Assembly: GCF_000016325.1 (NCBI RefSeq)
Contig: NC_009436.1
Span: forward strand, 3,162,001 to 3,226,000
DNA length: 64,000 bases
DNA from: Enterobacter sp. 638
GTDB lineage: Bacteria; Pseudomonadota; Gammaproteobacteria; Enterobacterales; Enterobacteriaceae
Reading direction: 5' to 3'
Position numbers and translations under genes: made by a program. The notes beneath the pieces are model-generated. The model was given only the letters and a program-made list of their open reading frames with translations. It ran no database searches and had not been told where the DNA came from. This document shows, piece after piece, positions 33,676 through 46,332 of the stretch (position 1 is the first letter of the stretch; every line of letters begins with the position of its first letter).

Positions 33676-35403
33676 ATGATTTCAGGCATTTTAGCATCCC
33701 CGGGTATCGCTTTCGGCAAAGCACTTCTGCTGAAAGAAGACGAGATCGTCATCGACCGGAAAAAAATTTCTGCCGACAAGGTTGATCAGGAAGTTGAACG
33801 TTTTCTGAGTGGTCGTGCAAAGGCATCTGCGCAGCTGGAAGCGATCAAAACCAAAGCTGGTGAAACTTTCGGTGAAGAAAAAGAAGCCATCTTCGAAGGG
33901 CACATCATGCTGCTCGAAGATGAGGAGCTTGAGCAGGAAATCATAGCCCTGATTAAAGATAAAGGCATGACGGCCGACGCGGCTGCGCATGAAATTATCG
34001 AAGGTCAGGCAACTGCCCTTGAAGAACTCGATGATGAATACCTGAAAGAGCGTGCGGCTGACGTACGCGACATCGGTAAGCGCCTGCTGCGTAATATTTT
34101 AGGCCTGGCCATCATCGATCTCAGCTCTATTCAGGATGAAGTTATCCTGGTCGCCGCTGACCTGACGCCGTCAGAAACCGCACAGTTGAACCTGAACAAG
34201 GTGCTGGGTTTCATCACTGACGCCGGTGGCCGTACCTCTCACACCTCTATCATGGCGCGTTCTCTTGAACTGCCAGCGATCGTGGGTACAGGTAGCGTGA
34301 CTTCTCAGGTCAAAAACGATGATTATCTGATTCTGGATGCCGTAAACAATCTGGTTTATGTCAACCCAACTAACGAAGAAATCGAGAAACTGCGCGCCGT
34401 TCAGGAGCAAGTGGCTTCCGAGAAAACCGAACTCGCGAAACTGAAAGATCTGCCAGCTATCACTTTGGATGGTCATCAGGTTGAAGTGTGCGCGAACATC
34501 GGTACCGTACGTGACGTCGATGGCGCTGAGCGCAACGGCGCGGAAGGTGTAGGTCTGTACCGTACTGAATTCCTGTTCATGGACCGTGACGCCCTGCCAA
34601 CCGAAGAAGAGCAGTTCGCAGCCTATAAAGCGGTTGCTGAAGCTTGCGGCTCTCAGGCCGTTATCGTGCGTACCATGGACATTGGCGGCGACAAAGAGCT
34701 GCCGTACATGAACTTCCCGAAAGAAGAGAACCCGTTCCTGGGCTGGCGTGCAGTGCGTATCGCCATGGACCGCAAAGAGATCCTGCGCGATCAGGTCCGC
34801 GCGATTCTGCGTGCATCCTCCTTCGGTAAGCTGCGCATTATGTTCCCGATGATCATCTCTGTTGAAGAAGTGCGTGCACTGAAGAAAGAGATCGAAATCT
34901 ACAAACAGGAACTGCGTGACGAAGGCAAAGCCTTTGATGAGACAATCGAAGTCGGCGTGATGGTAGAAACACCGGCCGCCGCCGTTATTGCTCGTCATTT
35001 AGCAAAAGAAGTTGATTTCTTTAGTATCGGCACCAATGATTTAACGCAGTACACCCTGGCAGTTGACCGTGGTAATGATATGATTTCACATCTCTACCAG
35101 CCAATGTCTCCATCCGTACTCAACCTGATCAAGCAAGTTATTGATGCTTCTCATGCTGAAGGCAAATGGACTGGCATGTGTGGTGAGCTTGCAGGCGACG
35201 AACGTGCTACACTTCTGTTGCTGGGTATGGGTCTGGACGAGTTCTCTATGAGCGCCATTTCCATCCCGCGCATTAAGAAGATTATCCGTAACACGAACTT
35301 CGAAGATGCGAAGGTGTTAGCAGAGCAGGCTCTTGCTCAACCGACAACGGACGAGTTAATGACGCTGGTTAACAAGTTCATTGAAGAAAAAACAATCTGC
35401 TAA
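33676..35403 (+). CDS. ptsI: PTS Enzyme I
   Basis: Autophosphorylates with phosphoenolpyruvate and passes phosphate to HPr, cytoplasmic dimer. 575 residues as in E. coli: N-terminal HPr-binding/phospho-histidine domain with His189 in [14 protein letters not shown], and a C-terminal PEP-binding TIM barrel with [41 protein letters not shown] and the active-site Cys in MCGELAGD. crr promoters lie inside the end of this gene in E. coli. Confidence 0.99.
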   Translation: MISGILASPGIAFGKALLLKEDEIVIDRKKISADKVDQEVERFLSGRAKASAQLEAIKTKAGETFGEEKEAIFEGHIMLLEDEELEQEIIALIKDKGMTADAAAHEIIEGQATALEELDDEYLKERAADVRDIGKRLLRNILGLAIIDLSSIQDEVILVAADLTPSETAQLNLNKVLGFITDAGGRTSHTSIMARSLELPAIVGTGSVTSQVKNDDYLILDAVNNLVYVNPTNEEIEKLRAVQEQVASEKTELAKLKDLPAITLDGHQVEVCANIGTVRDVDGAERNGAEGVGLYRTEFLFMDRDALPTEEEQFAAYKAVAEACGSQAVIVRTMDIGGDKELPYMNFPKEENPFLGWRAVRIAMDRKEILRDQVRAILRASSFGKLRIMFPMIISVEEVRALKKEIEIYKQELRDEGKAFDETIEVGVMVETPAAAVIARHLAKEVDFFSIGTNDLTQYTLAVDRGNDMISHLYQPMSPSVLNLIKQVIDASHAEGKWTGMCGELAGDERATLLLLGMGLDEFSMSAISIPRIKKIIRNTNFEDAKVLAEQALAQPTTDELMTLVNKFIEEKTIC

Positions 35404-35442
35404 TCCACGAGATGCGGCCCAATTACTGCTTAGGAGAAGATC

Positions 35443-35952
35443 ATGGGTTTGTTCGATAAACTGAAATCTCTGGTTTCTGATGATAAGAAAGACACCGGAA
35501 CTATTGAGATTATTGCTCCGCTGTCTGGCGAAATCGTGAATATCGAAGACGTGCCGGATGTTGTTTTTGCCGAGAAAATCGTTGGTGATGGCATTGCTAT
35601 CAAACCAACCGGCAACAAAATGGTTGCGCCAGTTGACGGCACCATCGGTAAAATTTTTGAAACTAACCATGCGTTCTCTATCGAATCCGATAGCGGTATC
35701 GAACTGTTCGTCCACTTTGGTATCGACACTGTCGAACTGAAAGGCGAAGGCTTCAAACGTATCGCAGAAGAAGGTCAACGTGTGAAAGTTGGCGACACAG
35801 TGATCGAATTCGATCTGGCCCTGCTGGAAGAGAAAGCCAAGTCAACCCTGACTCCGGTTGTTATCTCCAACATGGACGAAATCAAAGAACTGATCAAACT
35901 GTCTGGCAGCGTGACCGTGGGCGAAACCCCAGTGATCCGCATCAAGAAGTAA
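35443..35952 (+). CDS. crr: Glucose-specific PTS component IIA
   Basis: Accepts phosphate from HPr for glucose uptake and signals carbon status: its unphosphorylated form inhibits non-PTS permeases and glycerol kinase, its phosphorylated form stimulates adenylate cyclase. 169 residues; the phospho-acceptor is His91 ([10 protein letters not shown]) with the second active-site His76 (TNHAFSIES). The N-terminal amphipathic helix ([15 protein letters not shown]) that docks to the membrane is present. Separated from ptsI by 39 bases with its own ribosome site (AGGAGA). Confidence 0.99.
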   Translation: MGLFDKLKSLVSDDKKDTGTIEIIAPLSGEIVNIEDVPDVVFAEKIVGDGIAIKPTGNKMVAPVDGTIGKIFETNHAFSIESDSGIELFVHFGIDTVELKGEGFKRIAEEGQRVKVGDTVIEFDLALLEEKAKSTLTPVVISNMDEIKELIKLSGSVTVGETPVIRIKK

Positions 35953-35968
35953 TTCTTGTCGCACAGAG

Positions 35969-36001
35969 AAATGGCGCCTTAGGGCGCCATTTTTGTTTTT
36001 G
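35969..36001 (+). terminator. Terminator of the pts operon
   Basis: AAATGGCGCC and GGCGCCATTT form a 10-bp perfect stem followed by a T-rich run. The gap to the convergent pdxK is short, and it may also end pdxK. Confidence 0.88.
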
Positions 36002-36014
36002 TCGTGAGCGTTTT

Positions 36015-36851
36015 TTATACCGGGAGTATTAGCTCGTCGAAACCTTTTTGCTGGGTATACCTCATCACTTCAGTCACCCGATCGCCTGCACGACGTATCG
36101 CCTCTGCAACATCACTCCCCTGCACAATGCCGCTCACCAACTCTGAACAGAACAGATCGCCCGTTCCTTTCAAATCGGTCGCGACACGCGGATGGTGAGT
36201 CACCACAACATCCTCTTTTGTCACCAACACCACATGAATATTTTCGGGATCAGCGGCCACCGGCGCGCTGGTGATCGCCACCCATTTGAGTGTCTCTGAC
36301 AACAACGCTTTTGCCGCTGAAACGGCGCTTTCAGGGGTGCGGCACGACTGACCGCTCAGCACTTCAAGCTCAAAGACGTTAGGGGTAATTCCCTGCGCCA
36401 GCGGTAGCAAGTGCTCGCAATAGGCCTTGGGAATTTCAGGATTAACGTACATACCGCTGTCGATATCCCCCATCACCGGATCGACCAAAACCAGCAAGTC
36501 AGGATGCTGAAGCTTCACGGTTTTAAGCCACTGCGCCAGGATTTTAATCTGACTGGCGCTGCCCATATAACCGGTCGTCACGGCTTTCAGCTCACGTAAC
36601 ACGTCGCGCTCTTCCAGTGCCTTCAGATAACCGCTAAACCAGTCGTCCGGAATCACACCACCGTAAAACGTGTCGTAATGCGGAGTATTGCTGAACAGCA
36701 CCGTTGGAACGGCCGTCACGGTGAGCTGATGCAGTCTGATGTTGGGCACAGCGATACTGTTGCCCACACTGCCGTAAACCACCTGCGACTGCACAGCCAC
36801 AATATCGGTCTGCTGCGCGCGGGTTTTATCCCGAAATAAAATCATCTCCAT
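36015..36851 (-). CDS. pdxK: Pyridoxine/pyridoxal/pyridoxamine kinase
   Basis: Phosphorylates B6 vitamers in the PLP salvage pathway. 278 residues, ribokinase fold, with the substrate region [41 protein letters not shown] and the anion-hole/catalytic GTGD motif in [16 protein letters not shown]. The C-terminus is a few residues shorter than E. coli PdxK. The ATG is five bases after the cysM stop; in E. coli yfeK and yfeS separate the two genes. pdxK is thus the second cistron of a cysM-pdxK unit here, and PLP is the cofactor of CysM. Confidence 0.93.
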   Translation of the reverse strand: MEMILFRDKTRAQQTDIVAVQSQVVYGSVGNSIAVPNIRLHQLTVTAVPTVLFSNTPHYDTFYGGVIPDDWFSGYLKALEERDVLRELKAVTTGYMGSASQIKILAQWLKTVKLQHPDLLVLVDPVMGDIDSGMYVNPEIPKAYCEHLLPLAQGITPNVFELEVLSGQSCRTPESAVSAAKALLSETLKWVAITSAPVAADPENIHVVLVTKEDVVVTHHPRVATDLKGTGDLFCSELVSGIVQGSDVAEAIRRAGDRVTEVMRYTQQKGFDELILPV

Positions 36852-36856
36852 GACGC

Positions 36857-37768
36857 TTAAATCCCCGCCCCCTGCGAATAACTCTCTTCACCAAAAACGC
36901 CGGTAGAAAGATAACGATCGCCGCGGTCGCAAATAATCGCCACCACTCGCGCGCCCGGATTCTGCTGGGCAACCCGCAATGCTCCTGCTACCGCGCCCCC
37001 CGAACTGACGCCGCAGAAAATACCTTCGCGTACCGCCAGTTCACGCATCGTATTTTCCGCCTCGCGCTGATGAATATCCAGTACCACATCCACCAATGAT
37101 GCATTAAAAATGCCCGGCATATACTCGGCAGGCCAGCGGCGGATCCCAGGAATACTGCTGCCCTCTTCCGGTTGCAGGCCAACAATCGTCACTGCCGTGT
37201 CCTGTTCACGCAGAAAACGAGAAACGCCCGTGATCGTCCCCGTCGTTCCCATACTCGAGACAAAATGCGTGATTCGCCCTTCTGTCTGCTGCCAGATTTC
37301 CGGCCCCGTCGTGGTGTAATGGGCATAAGGGTTATCAGGATTGTTGAACTGATCCAGCAATTTACCCTCACCGCGCTGTGCCATCTCGAGGGCCAAATCG
37401 CGGGCCCCTTCCATGCCCAGCTCTTTCGTCACGAGAATCAGCTCTGCGCCATAGGCACGCATCGCAGCGCGACGCTCCTGGCTCATGTTGTCCGGCATCA
37501 GCAGCTTCATATGATAGCCTTTCAGTGCGGCAATCATCGCCAGCGCAATACCCGTGTTTCCGCTGGTCGCTTCGATCAGCACATCACCGGGATGTATTTC
37601 GCCGCGCTTTTCAGCCTCGACAATCATCGACAGCGCCGCGCGATCTTTGACGGAACCCGCCGGATTATTACCTTCAAGTTTGACCCAGACTTCACTGCCG
37701 TTGGTTGGCCCCATGCGCTGCAGTTTGACCAGAGGGGTATTGCCGATGGTTTGCTCTAATGTGTTCAC
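36857..37768 (-). CDS. cysM: O-acetylserine sulfhydrylase B (cysteine synthase B)
   Basis: Uses thiosulfate or sulfide with O-acetylserine to form S-sulfocysteine or cysteine. 303 residues, PLP lysine in [14 protein letters not shown], substrate loop [11 protein letters not shown], phosphate loop [10 protein letters not shown], and the C-terminal [15 protein letters not shown] start at 37768, as in E. coli, placed just beyond a terminator-like hairpin after cysA. It follows the cysPTWA importer as in the classical cysPTWAM operon. Confidence 0.97.
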   Translation of the reverse strand: MNTLEQTIGNTPLVKLQRMGPTNGSEVWVKLEGNNPAGSVKDRAALSMIVEAEKRGEIHPGDVLIEATSGNTGIALAMIAALKGYHMKLLMPDNMSQERRAAMRAYGAELILVTKELGMEGARDLALEMAQRGEGKLLDQFNNPDNPYAHYTTTGPEIWQQTEGRITHFVSSMGTTGTITGVSRFLREQDTAVTIVGLQPEEGSSIPGIRRWPAEYMPGIFNASLVDVVLDIHQREAENTMRELAVREGIFCGVSSGGAVAGALRVAQQNPGARVVAIICDRGDRYLSTGVFGEESYSQGAGI

Positions 37769-37779
37769 GGTTTTTGCTC

Positions 37780-37814
37780 AAAAAAAAGCCCGGGAGCGCA
37801 ACGCCACCGGGCGA
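37780..37814 (-). repeat. REP-like hairpin with T-run between cysA and cysM
   Basis: On the minus strand a GCCCGGTGGCG arm pairs with CGCTCCCGGGC across a short loop, followed by eight T. The arms have the GCCCGGTGGCG wording of REP elements in Enterobacter and Klebsiella. It doubles as a factor-independent terminator and ends 11 bases before the cysM start, so cysM must depend on read-through or a hidden promoter. Confidence 0.7.
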
Positions 37815-37834
37815 TAAACATACTGATTAACCTA

Positions 37835-38929
37835 TCAGGCTGACTCGGCCAGAGCAAGGTCCTCACGCGCTTCGATTCGCTCGTTACCGTGATAAATACG
37901 CGCATTCTGCAAGCCGACAAACAGCCGCTCACCGCGGTAAGGCGGCTCCTCATCACGCATCACCACGGTCAATGGTTCGGTATACCAACCTAGCGGCTGT
38001 ACCACCAGATGGGTGTAGTGCCCTTTAGGGCTAGCTTCCAGAACCTGCACCGGAAGCGGTGAATCAAGGCTGGTTCGGCGGCTCACGTCTATTTCCCAAG
38101 GACGCAGGAACAGATCGACTGGTCCCTGATGAGAAGGCGTATACCCCAGCGGCCAGCGATGCGCACCAACATGGAATTGTCCGCCACGGATCGTGCCCTG
38201 CATGCGGTTCACTTCGCCCATAAACTCCAGCACAAAACGGGTTGCCGGTTCGCGCCACAGCTGTTCTGGTTCATCAACCTGCTCAATATTTCCCTGACTC
38301 ATCACGACCACGCGATCCGCAACTTCCATCGCCTCTTCCTGATCGTGCGTCACGAACACGCTGGTAAATTTCAGCTCTTCGTGCAGCTGTCGCAGCCAGC
38401 GACGCAACTCTTTACGCACCTGTGCATCCAGCGCGCCAAAGGGTTCATCAAGCAGCAGGATTTGCGGCTCAACCGCCAGCGCGCGCGCCAGGGCCACACG
38501 CTGTTTCTGTCCACCGGAAAGCTGCGCCGGGAACCGATCGGCCAGATGTGCCAGCTGCACCATCTCCAGCAGTTTGGTCACTTTCGCTTTAATGGCCGCC
38601 GCGTTCGGGCGCTCACGACGCGGCAGCACGCTCAGGCCAAACGCAATATTGTCAAACACCGTCATATGGCGGAACAGCGCGTAGTGCTGGAACACAAAAC
38701 CGACTTTACGGTCGCGGGCGTGCAAGCGGCTCACGTCGGTTCCGTGGAAGCGAATATGTCCGCTGCTCTGATGTTCAAGACCGGCGATAATACGCAGCAG
38801 CGTGGTTTTACCGGAGCCAGACGGTCCCAGCAGCGCCACCATTTGTCCGGAAGGGATATCCAGTGAGATATCGTTCAGCACCTGGGTGCGACCAAAAGAC
38901 TTCTTAATATTGGCAATCTCAATGCTCAT
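37835..38929 (-). CDS. cysA: Sulfate/thiosulfate ABC transporter ATPase CysA
   Basis: Energises the CysPTWA importer. 364 residues: Walker [11 protein letters not shown]-loop [11 protein letters not shown] signature [15 protein letters not shown], Walker [13 protein letters not shown], switch His in [11 protein letters not shown], then a C-terminal TOBE-type domain (from about residue 240). Its start overlaps the end of cysW by 11 bases, so it is translationally coupled. Last gene of the importer operon before the hairpin. Confidence 0.98.
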   Translation of the reverse strand: MSIEIANIKKSFGRTQVLNDISLDIPSGQMVALLGPSGSGKTTLLRIIAGLEHQSSGHIRFHGTDVSRLHARDRKVGFVFQHYALFRHMTVFDNIAFGLSVLPRRERPNAAAIKAKVTKLLEMVQLAHLADRFPAQLSGGQKQRVALARALAVEPQILLLDEPFGALDAQVRKELRRWLRQLHEELKFTSVFVTHDQEEAMEVADRVVVMSQGNIEQVDEPEQLWREPATRFVLEFMGEVNRMQGTIRGGQFHVGAHRWPLGYTPSHQGPVDLFLRPWEIDVSRRTSLDSPLPVQVLEASPKGHYTHLVVQPLGWYTEPLTVVMRDEEPPYRGERLFVGLQNARIYHGNERIEAREDLALAESA

Positions 38930-39794
38930 GATTTCCCTCCTGCTGCAGGCGTTTTTCCTGATTCTCTAAACGCCACTGCACCACACTCTTCAAAAACAGA
39001 GTCAAAATTGCCATCAGCGTCAACAGCGCTGCGGCGGTAAAGGAGCCGACGGTATTGTAGTCCTGCTCCAGCAGTTCTATTTGTAACGGCAGCGACAGGG
39101 TTTCGCCGCGAATCGAGCCGGATACAACCGAGACTGCGCCAAACTCACCAATTGCACGCGCGTTGGTCAGCACCACGCCATACAGCAACGCCCAGCGAAT
39201 ATTCGGTAGCGTTACACGGCGGAACATTTGCCAGCCGGATGCGCCGAGCAAAATCGCGGCTTCGTCTTCGTGGCTGCCCTGGCTTAACATCACCGGAACC
39301 AGCTCACGCACCACAAACGGACAGGTCACAAAAATGGTCACCAGCACCATGCCCGGCCACGCAAACATGATTTGCAGGTTGTGCTCATCGAGCCAGCCAC
39401 CCAGCGGGCCGTTAGAGCCGTAGAAAAGCAGATACACCAGACCGGCAACCACTGGCGATACCGCAAACGGAATATCCAGCAGCGTCAGCAGCAGCTGGCG
39501 GCCAGGAAAGTTAAATCGCGTCACCAGCCACGCCAGCAAAACCCCGAACACCAGATTCACTGGCACGGTAATCAGCGCAATCATCACCGTCAGCCAGATG
39601 GCATGCAGCATGTCCGGGTCGGCCAGGTTTTGCAGCGCGGGCATAATCCCTTTGCTGAACGCCTGCACGAAGATATACACCATCGGCACGACGAGAATAA
39701 ACGCTGACACCAGCATGCCGGTGACAATCAGAAACCATTTTCCCCAGTTAAATCGGGGCGCGTCATAGCGCTTCAATTGAGTCACTTCCGCCAT
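38919..39794 (-). CDS. cysW: Sulfate/thiosulfate ABC permease CysW
   Basis: Inner-membrane permease subunit pairing with CysT. 291 residues, about six membrane helices, and the EAA loop around [21 protein letters not shown]. Its ATG overlaps the cysT stop by one base (TAATG) and its end overlaps cysA by 11. Confidence 0.97.
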   Translation of the reverse strand: MAEVTQLKRYDAPRFNWGKWFLIVTGMLVSAFILVVPMVYIFVQAFSKGIMPALQNLADPDMLHAIWLTVMIALITVPVNLVFGVLLAWLVTRFNFPGRQLLLTLLDIPFAVSPVVAGLVYLLFYGSNGPLGGWLDEHNLQIMFAWPGMVLVTIFVTCPFVVRELVPVMLSQGSHEDEAAILLGASGWQMFRRVTLPNIRWALLYGVVLTNARAIGEFGAVSVVSGSIRGETLSLPLQIELLEQDYNTVGSFTAAALLTLMAILTLFLKSVVQWRLENQEKRLQQEGNHEH

Positions 39795-40627
39795 TAATGA
39801 CCTACCACGCGTCGACCAAAGCGACTTTGCAGAGTGTTAATCGAGAACAGCAGCATCAGGGAGGCAGCCAAAATCACCGAGGCAATCGCGCTCGCGGCCG
39901 GATAGTCAAACTCCTGCAAGCGCACAAAAATCATCAGCGAGGTAACTTCGGTTTTCCACGCGATATTACCCGCGATGAAAATCACCGCGCCGAACTCGCC
40001 CAGGCTGCGGGTAAAAGAGAGCGCAACACCAGCCAGCAGCGCCGGAGACAGCTCAGGCAACACCACTTTGCAAAAGCTCTGAATACGCGTGGCACCGAGC
40101 GTTTCTGCCGCCTCTTCGTACTCGGGGCCTAACTCTTCGAGTACGGGCTGCACGGTACGCACCACAAACGGAATGCTGGTGAAGGCCATCGCCACCGCAA
40201 TACCGAGCCAGGTGTAGGTCACTTTGATATCAAATTTCGCCAGCCACTCGCCGTAAAAACCATTGACGGAGAACAGCGACGCCAGCGTTAAACCCGCAAC
40301 GGCGGTGGGCAGCGCGAACGGCAGATCCATCAACGCATCCAGCAGCACGCGGCCCGGAAAGCGGTAGCGGGTTAAAATCCACGCCATCAGCAGGCCAAAC
40401 ACGCCGTTGAAAATGGAAGCCACAAACGCCGACAGCAGCGTCACTTTATACGCCGCCACGACCTGCGGGTTGGTAATCACTTCCCAGTATTGCGCCCAGC
40501 TCATCTGCGCGAGCTGCATCACCAGCGCGCTTAACGGCAACAGCAAAATCAGGCAAACGAACAGCAGGCTGGTCCCGAGACTTAGAGTAAAGCCCGGCAG
40601 CACGCGTCTGGAAGAAACAGCAAACAT
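39794..40627 (-). CDS. cysT: Sulfate/thiosulfate ABC permease CysT (CysU)
   Basis: Second permease subunit. 277 residues, about six membrane helices, with the EAA loop EYEEAAETLGATRIQSFCKVVLPE that docks on CysA. Starts by one-base overlap (TAATG) with the cysP stop, so all four importer genes are tightly coupled. Confidence 0.97.
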   Translation of the reverse strand: MFAVSSRRVLPGFTLSLGTSLLFVCLILLLPLSALVMQLAQMSWAQYWEVITNPQVVAAYKVTLLSAFVASIFNGVFGLLMAWILTRYRFPGRVLLDALMDLPFALPTAVAGLTLASLFSVNGFYGEWLAKFDIKVTYTWLGIAVAMAFTSIPFVVRTVQPVLEELGPEYEEAAETLGATRIQSFCKVVLPELSPALLAGVALSFTRSLGEFGAVIFIAGNIAWKTEVTSLMIFVRLQEFDYPAASAIASVILAASLMLLFSINTLQSRFGRRVVGH

Positions 40628-41640
40628 TACTTACGCCCCGCCGCCAGCAGTTTGTCTAACTCACCGCCGGTGACAAAATGCGTTTTCATCACTTCCGGCC
40701 ACGAGCCAAACTTGTCTTCCACGCGGAACAGCTCTGTCTGCGGGAATTTATCTTTCAGTTTGTTCATCACGTCCGGATTGTTCACGCGATAGTAGTAATC
40801 GGTGATGATGGTTTGCGCCTGCGGGCTGTAAAGGAAATTCAGGTAATCCTTCGCAGCCTTTTCGGTCCCGTTGGCTTTGACATTTTTATCAACCCAGGCA
40901 ACCGGGAACTCCGCCAGAATATTGGTCTCAGGAATCACCACCTCGAAACCCTGCGCTTCATACTGTTTGCGGATGTTGTTCACTTCCGATTCGAAACTGA
41001 TCAGCACATCGCCCAGACCGCGCTCTGCGAATGTGGTTGTCGCCCCGCGACCACCGGTATCAAACACTTCGACGTTTTTCAGGAACTGCGTCATAAACTG
41101 TTCGGTTTTGGCTTTGTCACCACCGTCCGCTTTGTCCGCTGCACCCCATGCTGCCAGATAGGTATAGCGCGCGTTACCGGACGTTTTTGGATTCGGGAAA
41201 ATCAGCTTCACATCAGGACGCACCAGATCATTCCAGCTATGAATATTTTTCGGGTTACCCTTACGCACCAGGAAGCCCATGGTGGAGTAGAACGGCGAGC
41301 TGTTATTCGGCAAACGGCTCTGCCAGTTCGCTGGGATCAGGTTACCTTTGTCATGTAGGATCTGCACGTCGGTAATCTGGTTGTACGTCACCACATCGGC
41401 TTTCAGACCCTGCAAAATCGCCAGCGCCTGTTTTGAAGAACCGGCGTGAGATTGTTTGATGGTCAGCTTGTCGCCGTTATTCTCTTTCGCCCACTGCTGT
41501 TCAAACGGTGGGTTCAGGGCCGCAAAAAGCTCGCGCGAGACATCATAGGAGCTATTGAGCAACTCAGTGGCCTGCGCCTGCCCCATCAGCAATAAGCCCG
41601 CCATGGCCAAAGTGCTTTTTTTCAGTACGGTAATGACCAT
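40627..41640 (-). CDS. cysP: Thiosulfate-binding protein CysP
   Basis: Periplasmic binding protein of the sulfate/thiosulfate importer. 337 residues with an N-terminal signal peptide ending near residue 24 (LLLMGQAQA), followed by the conserved [20 protein letters not shown] of mature CysP. AAGGG lies about nine bases before the ATG. First gene of cysPTWA(M-pdxK). Its upstream region closely resembles the E. coli cysP promoter activated by CysB. The separate sulfate-binding protein gene (sbp) is elsewhere. Confidence 0.97.
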   Translation of the reverse strand: MVITVLKKSTLAMAGLLLMGQAQATELLNSSYDVSRELFAALNPPFEQQWAKENNGDKLTIKQSHAGSSKQALAILQGLKADVVTYNQITDVQILHDKGNLIPANWQSRLPNNSSPFYSTMGFLVRKGNPKNIHSWNDLVRPDVKLIFPNPKTSGNARYTYLAAWGAADKADGGDKAKTEQFMTQFLKNVEVFDTGGRGATTTFAERGLGDVLISFESEVNNIRKQYEAQGFEVVIPETNILAEFPVAWVDKNVKANGTEKAAKDYLNFLYSPQAQTIITDYYYRVNNPDVMNKLKDKFPQTELFRVEDKFGSWPEVMKTHFVTGGELDKLLAAGRK

Positions 41641-41654
41641 TGCTCGCCCTTATA

Positions 41655-41730
41655 AGTGTGATGACTATCTTATGTTCATCATATTTATAACGGGTACTAA
41701 AGGAGTAACGGTTTTATATACCGTTTGGTG
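41655..41730 (-). promoter_or_regulatory. CysB-type promoter region of cysP
   Basis: The upstream sequence reads like the E. coli cysP promoter, including an inverted repeat AACGG-N9-CCGTT (41707-41725). In E. coli this region binds CysB, which activates with N-acetylserine. I cannot place the -10 with certainty. Confidence 0.6.
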
Positions 41731-41767
41731 ATTTGGAAGCAGAAAAGGGAATAAGGGGGGGGTAATT

Positions 41768-41790
41768 CCCCTCTCCCTAAAGGAGAGGGT
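41768..41790 (-). repeat. CCCTCTCC-type hairpin after yfeX
   Basis: CCCTCTCC-CTAAA-GGAGAGGG, 8-bp stem, in the gap between the yfeX end and the cysP promoter, continuing with CAAGGTGAGG as in dispersed repeats of this group. Possible terminator of yfeX. Confidence 0.6.
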
Positions 41791-41806
41791 CAAGGTGAGG
41801 ACTCAC

Positions 41807-42706
41807 TTACAGCGCAAGCAAACGCTCAACGGACGGCGCAAAGTAATAGCCGCCGGTCACGGGTTTAGTGAAGCGCAGCATGGCGTCGCGCTTGCCGTCG
41901 GTGTCACCAAACATGCTCAGCAGCTGCTGCTCAATGTTATACAGGCGTGCACAGTAGGCGCAAAAATACAGACCGTGCGTGCCGCTTGCCATGCCGTAAG
42001 GCAGGCTCTGGCGGACAATTTTCAGGCCTTTGCCGTCTTCTTTCAGGTCAACGCGGGTCAGGTGAGAGGTCACCGGACGGTCGTCGCCGTCGATCTCTTC
42101 GTTGGCGTCTTTCGTGCGACCAATCATCATTTCCTGGTCGTGCACGCTCATGCGGTTAAGCTGCTTGAGATTGTGCTCCCAACGCTGCACGAACACGTAG
42201 CTGCCACCTGCGTCCACGCCATCTTTGATGACCGCCACGTCGCGACGCGTCTCTTCACCCGCCGGGTTTTCCGTGCCATCAACAAAGCCGCTCAAATCGC
42301 GATCTTCCACCCAGCGGAAGCCGTGAACCTCATCCTGCACTTCAACGCTGTCACCAAAGGCTTCCACCGCAGCCTGCGCCACCGAGAAGTTCACATCGTG
42401 ACGCAGAGAAAGGATATGGATCAGCACGTCGTATTGAGTCGCGGGAGCCAAACCTTTACCGTAAGGGATAAAGTCTTTTAGCTCTTCTGCCCCTTCGCCA
42501 CCGCTCAGCTGACGCCAGACGTTATTGCCAAAAGCCACGACGGCACCGAGATGCGCGTCCGGGAATTTGGCCTGGAAGGTGTCCAGTTTATCGATAAAAA
42601 TTTTACTGGCCGCACGCAGGGCATCCATATCCCCTTTGACATTGGCTTCAATCCAAATCGCCGCGCGGCAATGTTCTGGCAAAATGCCACTCTGAACCTG
42701 AGACAT
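41807..42706 (-). CDS. yfeX: Dye-decolorizing-type haem peroxidase YfeX
   Basis: Cytoplasmic haem protein of the DyP family; roles in porphyrinogen oxidation and in haem iron recovery have been proposed and debated. From the ATG at 42706, after GGAGGAGCG, it is 299 residues, the E. coli length; the open frame to 42745 is not used. The DyP signature FVDGTENP, with its catalytic Asp, and the proximal His region in [22 protein letters not shown] are present. Last gene of ypeA-yfeZ-yfeY-yfeX. Confidence 0.96.
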   Translation of the reverse strand: MSQVQSGILPEHCRAAIWIEANVKGDMDALRAASKIFIDKLDTFQAKFPDAHLGAVVAFGNNVWRQLSGGEGAEELKDFIPYGKGLAPATQYDVLIHILSLRHDVNFSVAQAAVEAFGDSVEVQDEVHGFRWVEDRDLSGFVDGTENPAGEETRRDVAVIKDGVDAGGSYVFVQRWEHNLKQLNRMSVHDQEMMIGRTKDANEEIDGDDRPVTSHLTRVDLKEDGKGLKIVRQSLPYGMASGTHGLYFCAYCARLYNIEQQLLSMFGDTDGKRDAMLRFTKPVTGGYYFAPSVERLLAL

Positions 42707-42798
42707 CGCTCCTCCTGAAAAAAAGATGCCACGAAGTCGTGGCATTGATGGCGGCTATTATACCTGGATTTCAGCGAGGCGGCTTGTCCAGGCGCAAA

Positions 42799-43383
42799 TT
42801 ACTGCTTCCAGATAATCTTGCTGATTTTCCAGTTTTTGAGCGTATCGTCAGACGGCATTAAGCCTTCCGGGCCACTCCATTCGCCGGTGAAGAGATAGCT
42901 AATATGCTGGCGGCCATCGGCTTTACATTCCACGGCGACTTTCTCTTCAGCAACGGCGCTGGTGCAGTTGCCGAATGCTTTCTGATAAAGCTCGCTGAAC
43001 GGCGTCCCCACCTTCACGCCGGTGTCGGTTTCAATCTCGCTGTCCATTACGTCGATGCGATTTACCGTGCCTTTATCGCCGTTAATCACCATCGCCAGCT
43101 TGTCGTCTTTCAGCGCTTCAAAGTAGCGGACGATATTGCCATTTTCCGTTTTCATCCCGCTGCGCAGGCGGTAACCGCTGCCTAATGCGGATTCGATGGC
43201 GTCCTGATCCAGCGCCGTTGCGGCGGTAATATTGCCCACGCCTTGGTCGGTCACTTCGGTGGATGAACCAAACCAGTTCCACGGATACGCTGCCGACCAG
43301 TTAATCGAGGAGATCGACGAGAGTGTCGAACACCCCGTTAACATCAGCGGCAGAGCACATAAAACTAAACGCAGCGATTTCAT
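42799..43383 (-). CDS. yfeY: DUF1131 lipoprotein YfeY
   Basis: Outer-membrane or periplasmic lipoprotein of 194 residues. Signal peptide MKSLRLVLCALPLMLTGC with the lipobox LTGC (lipid-modified Cys18), followed by Ser rather than Asp, so Lol sorting to the outer membrane is expected. The body matches E. coli YfeY (RpoE-regulated there), with the conserved SGMKTENGNIVRYFEAL and C-terminal SDDTLKNWKISKIIW. AAGGA lies seven bases before the ATG at 43383; the frame open to 43500 runs into yfeZ and is rejected. Confidence 0.93.
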   Translation of the reverse strand: MKSLRLVLCALPLMLTGCSTLSSISSINWSAAYPWNWFGSSTEVTDQGVGNITAATALDQDAIESALGSGYRLRSGMKTENGNIVRYFEALKDDKLAMVINGDKGTVNRIDVMDSEIETDTGVKVGTPFSELYQKAFGNCTSAVAEEKVAVECKADGRQHISYLFTGEWSGPEGLMPSDDTLKNWKISKIIWKQ

Positions 43384-43445
43384 TGAAACGTCCTTTCGTG
43401 TTAATTCAACGCTTGTTGGAGTGCAGCATCGGTAAAAAGTGCCGT

Positions 43446-43895
43446 TTAATCTTTTACGAGGGCAAAACTGGCGCGCAGGCGGGGATTGGTCAAAAGCCAA
43501 ATCAGCGCCACGATGTCGACAACCACCAGCGTAATCCCGATACCGCTCAGCGGCTCACCGTAAAACCAGAGCAGCGGTTGCCAGACAAGTAACACGACCT
43601 GCGCCAGAACTAACAGCCATCGCAGGCTATTCCACACGCGCGGGAAATGCTGTCGCCGTCCGCTTAGCAAAAAAGCCATTACCGCAGGCACGCCGGGCAA
43701 TAATCCGAGCCAGAAATTATCATGATCGGGATAGAACAAATTCAGCAGCGTATTTCCCTGATCGCGCGACGCCCCTGCCACCACGAACAACACCCAGGTT
43801 CGGGCCTGGAGCAACAACACGCACCAGAATAAAAATGGCAGTCTGACGCGCCCGTGCACGTCATAATCGCCGGGATGGAATTCAGTACTCTTCAT
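43446..43895 (-). CDS. yfeZ: DUF2919 inner-membrane protein YfeZ
   Basis: 149 residues with four hydrophobic segments (about residues 22-42, 57-75, 86-105 and 115-135), start [12 protein letters not shown] and the conserved [18 protein letters not shown]. No function is known. Its start lies inside the end of ypeA (14-base overlap), so the two are coupled. Confidence 0.92.
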   Translation of the reverse strand: MKSTEFHPGDYDVHGRVRLPFLFWCVLLLQARTWVLFVVAGASRDQGNTLLNLFYPDHDNFWLGLLPGVPAVMAFLLSGRRQHFPRVWNSLRWLLVLAQVVLLVWQPLLWFYGEPLSGIGITLVVVDIVALIWLLTNPRLRASFALVKD

Positions 43896-44307
43896 CTTCG
43901 ATCAGGCGCTTACCCAGATTCAACACATCGGCATGTTCATAGCCGAGGCGTTCATACATCCCCAGCACCACATCGTTATCTTCGCGCACCATGATTTGAA
44001 TCTTCGGGCAGCCACGCGCGATCAACTTCTTTTCCAGGCGATTAAGCAACGCATTGGCAATGCCGCGAGCGCGGTATTCCGGGTGCACACCCAGGTAATA
44101 GGCCGAGCCGCGATGCCCGTCGTAACCGCCCATCACCGTGCCCACCACTTCACCGTTGACTTCGGCCACCAGGAACAGACTGACGTCATGATTAACCTTT
44201 CGCTCGATATCCATTTCCGGATCGTTCCACGGACGCAACAGATCGCAGCGTTCCCAAAGGGTAATCACCTCTTCGAAATCTTCCTGGCGAAAAACGCGTA
44301 TCTCCAT
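43882..44307 (-). CDS. ypeA: GNAT acetyltransferase YpeA
   Basis: A GCN5-related N-acetyltransferase of 141 residues from the ATG at 44307 ([18 protein letters not shown]). The acetyl-CoA loop is visible in [18 protein letters not shown], followed by the C-terminal [15 protein letters not shown] strand and helix. The substrate is not settled; E. coli YpeA is reported able to acetylate protein lysines. First gene of the ypeA-yfeZ-yfeY-yfeX cluster, divergent from amiA. Confidence 0.93.
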   Translation of the reverse strand: MEIRVFRQEDFEEVITLWERCDLLRPWNDPEMDIERKVNHDVSLFLVAEVNGEVVGTVMGGYDGHRGSAYYLGVHPEYRARGIANALLNRLEKKLIARGCPKIQIMVREDNDVVLGMYERLGYEHADVLNLGKRLIEDEEY

Positions 44308-44520
44308 GGTATTAACCGCCTTTTTGGGTTCAAAAACAGTGATTATGACGCGAACGCCGCCTTTAGCCAATAACCGGCGAAAAAGGCGTGAATTTTTGGC
44401 ATAATGTCACTCTGTCACGTATTGAAATGAAAAGTAAAACAATTCTCACCATGGACTGTCGTAACGGAAAACGCGATACGATATAACACCAGGACTCCAA
44501 TTTTTTACAATCCAGGCCGC

Positions 44521-46292
<1,772 letters not shown>

Positions 46293-46298
46293 AAACGC

Positions 46299-46328
46299 TT
46301 TCCCTCTCCCCACAAGGGAGAGGGGAAA
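46299..46328. terminator. CCCTCTCC-type hairpin between hemF and maeB
   Basis: TTTCCCTCTCCC pairs with GGGAGAGGGGAAA apart from one extra G; the loop is short. In the convergent gap of hemF and maeB, ending a few bases before the maeB stop. Confidence 0.65.
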
Positions 46329-46332
46329 ACAG

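Noticed and set aside
44371..44520. Possible CpxR site upstream of amiA
   Set aside because: Only one GTAAA half (near 44440) is clear; the second half is GAAA at the wrong spacing, too weak to call.
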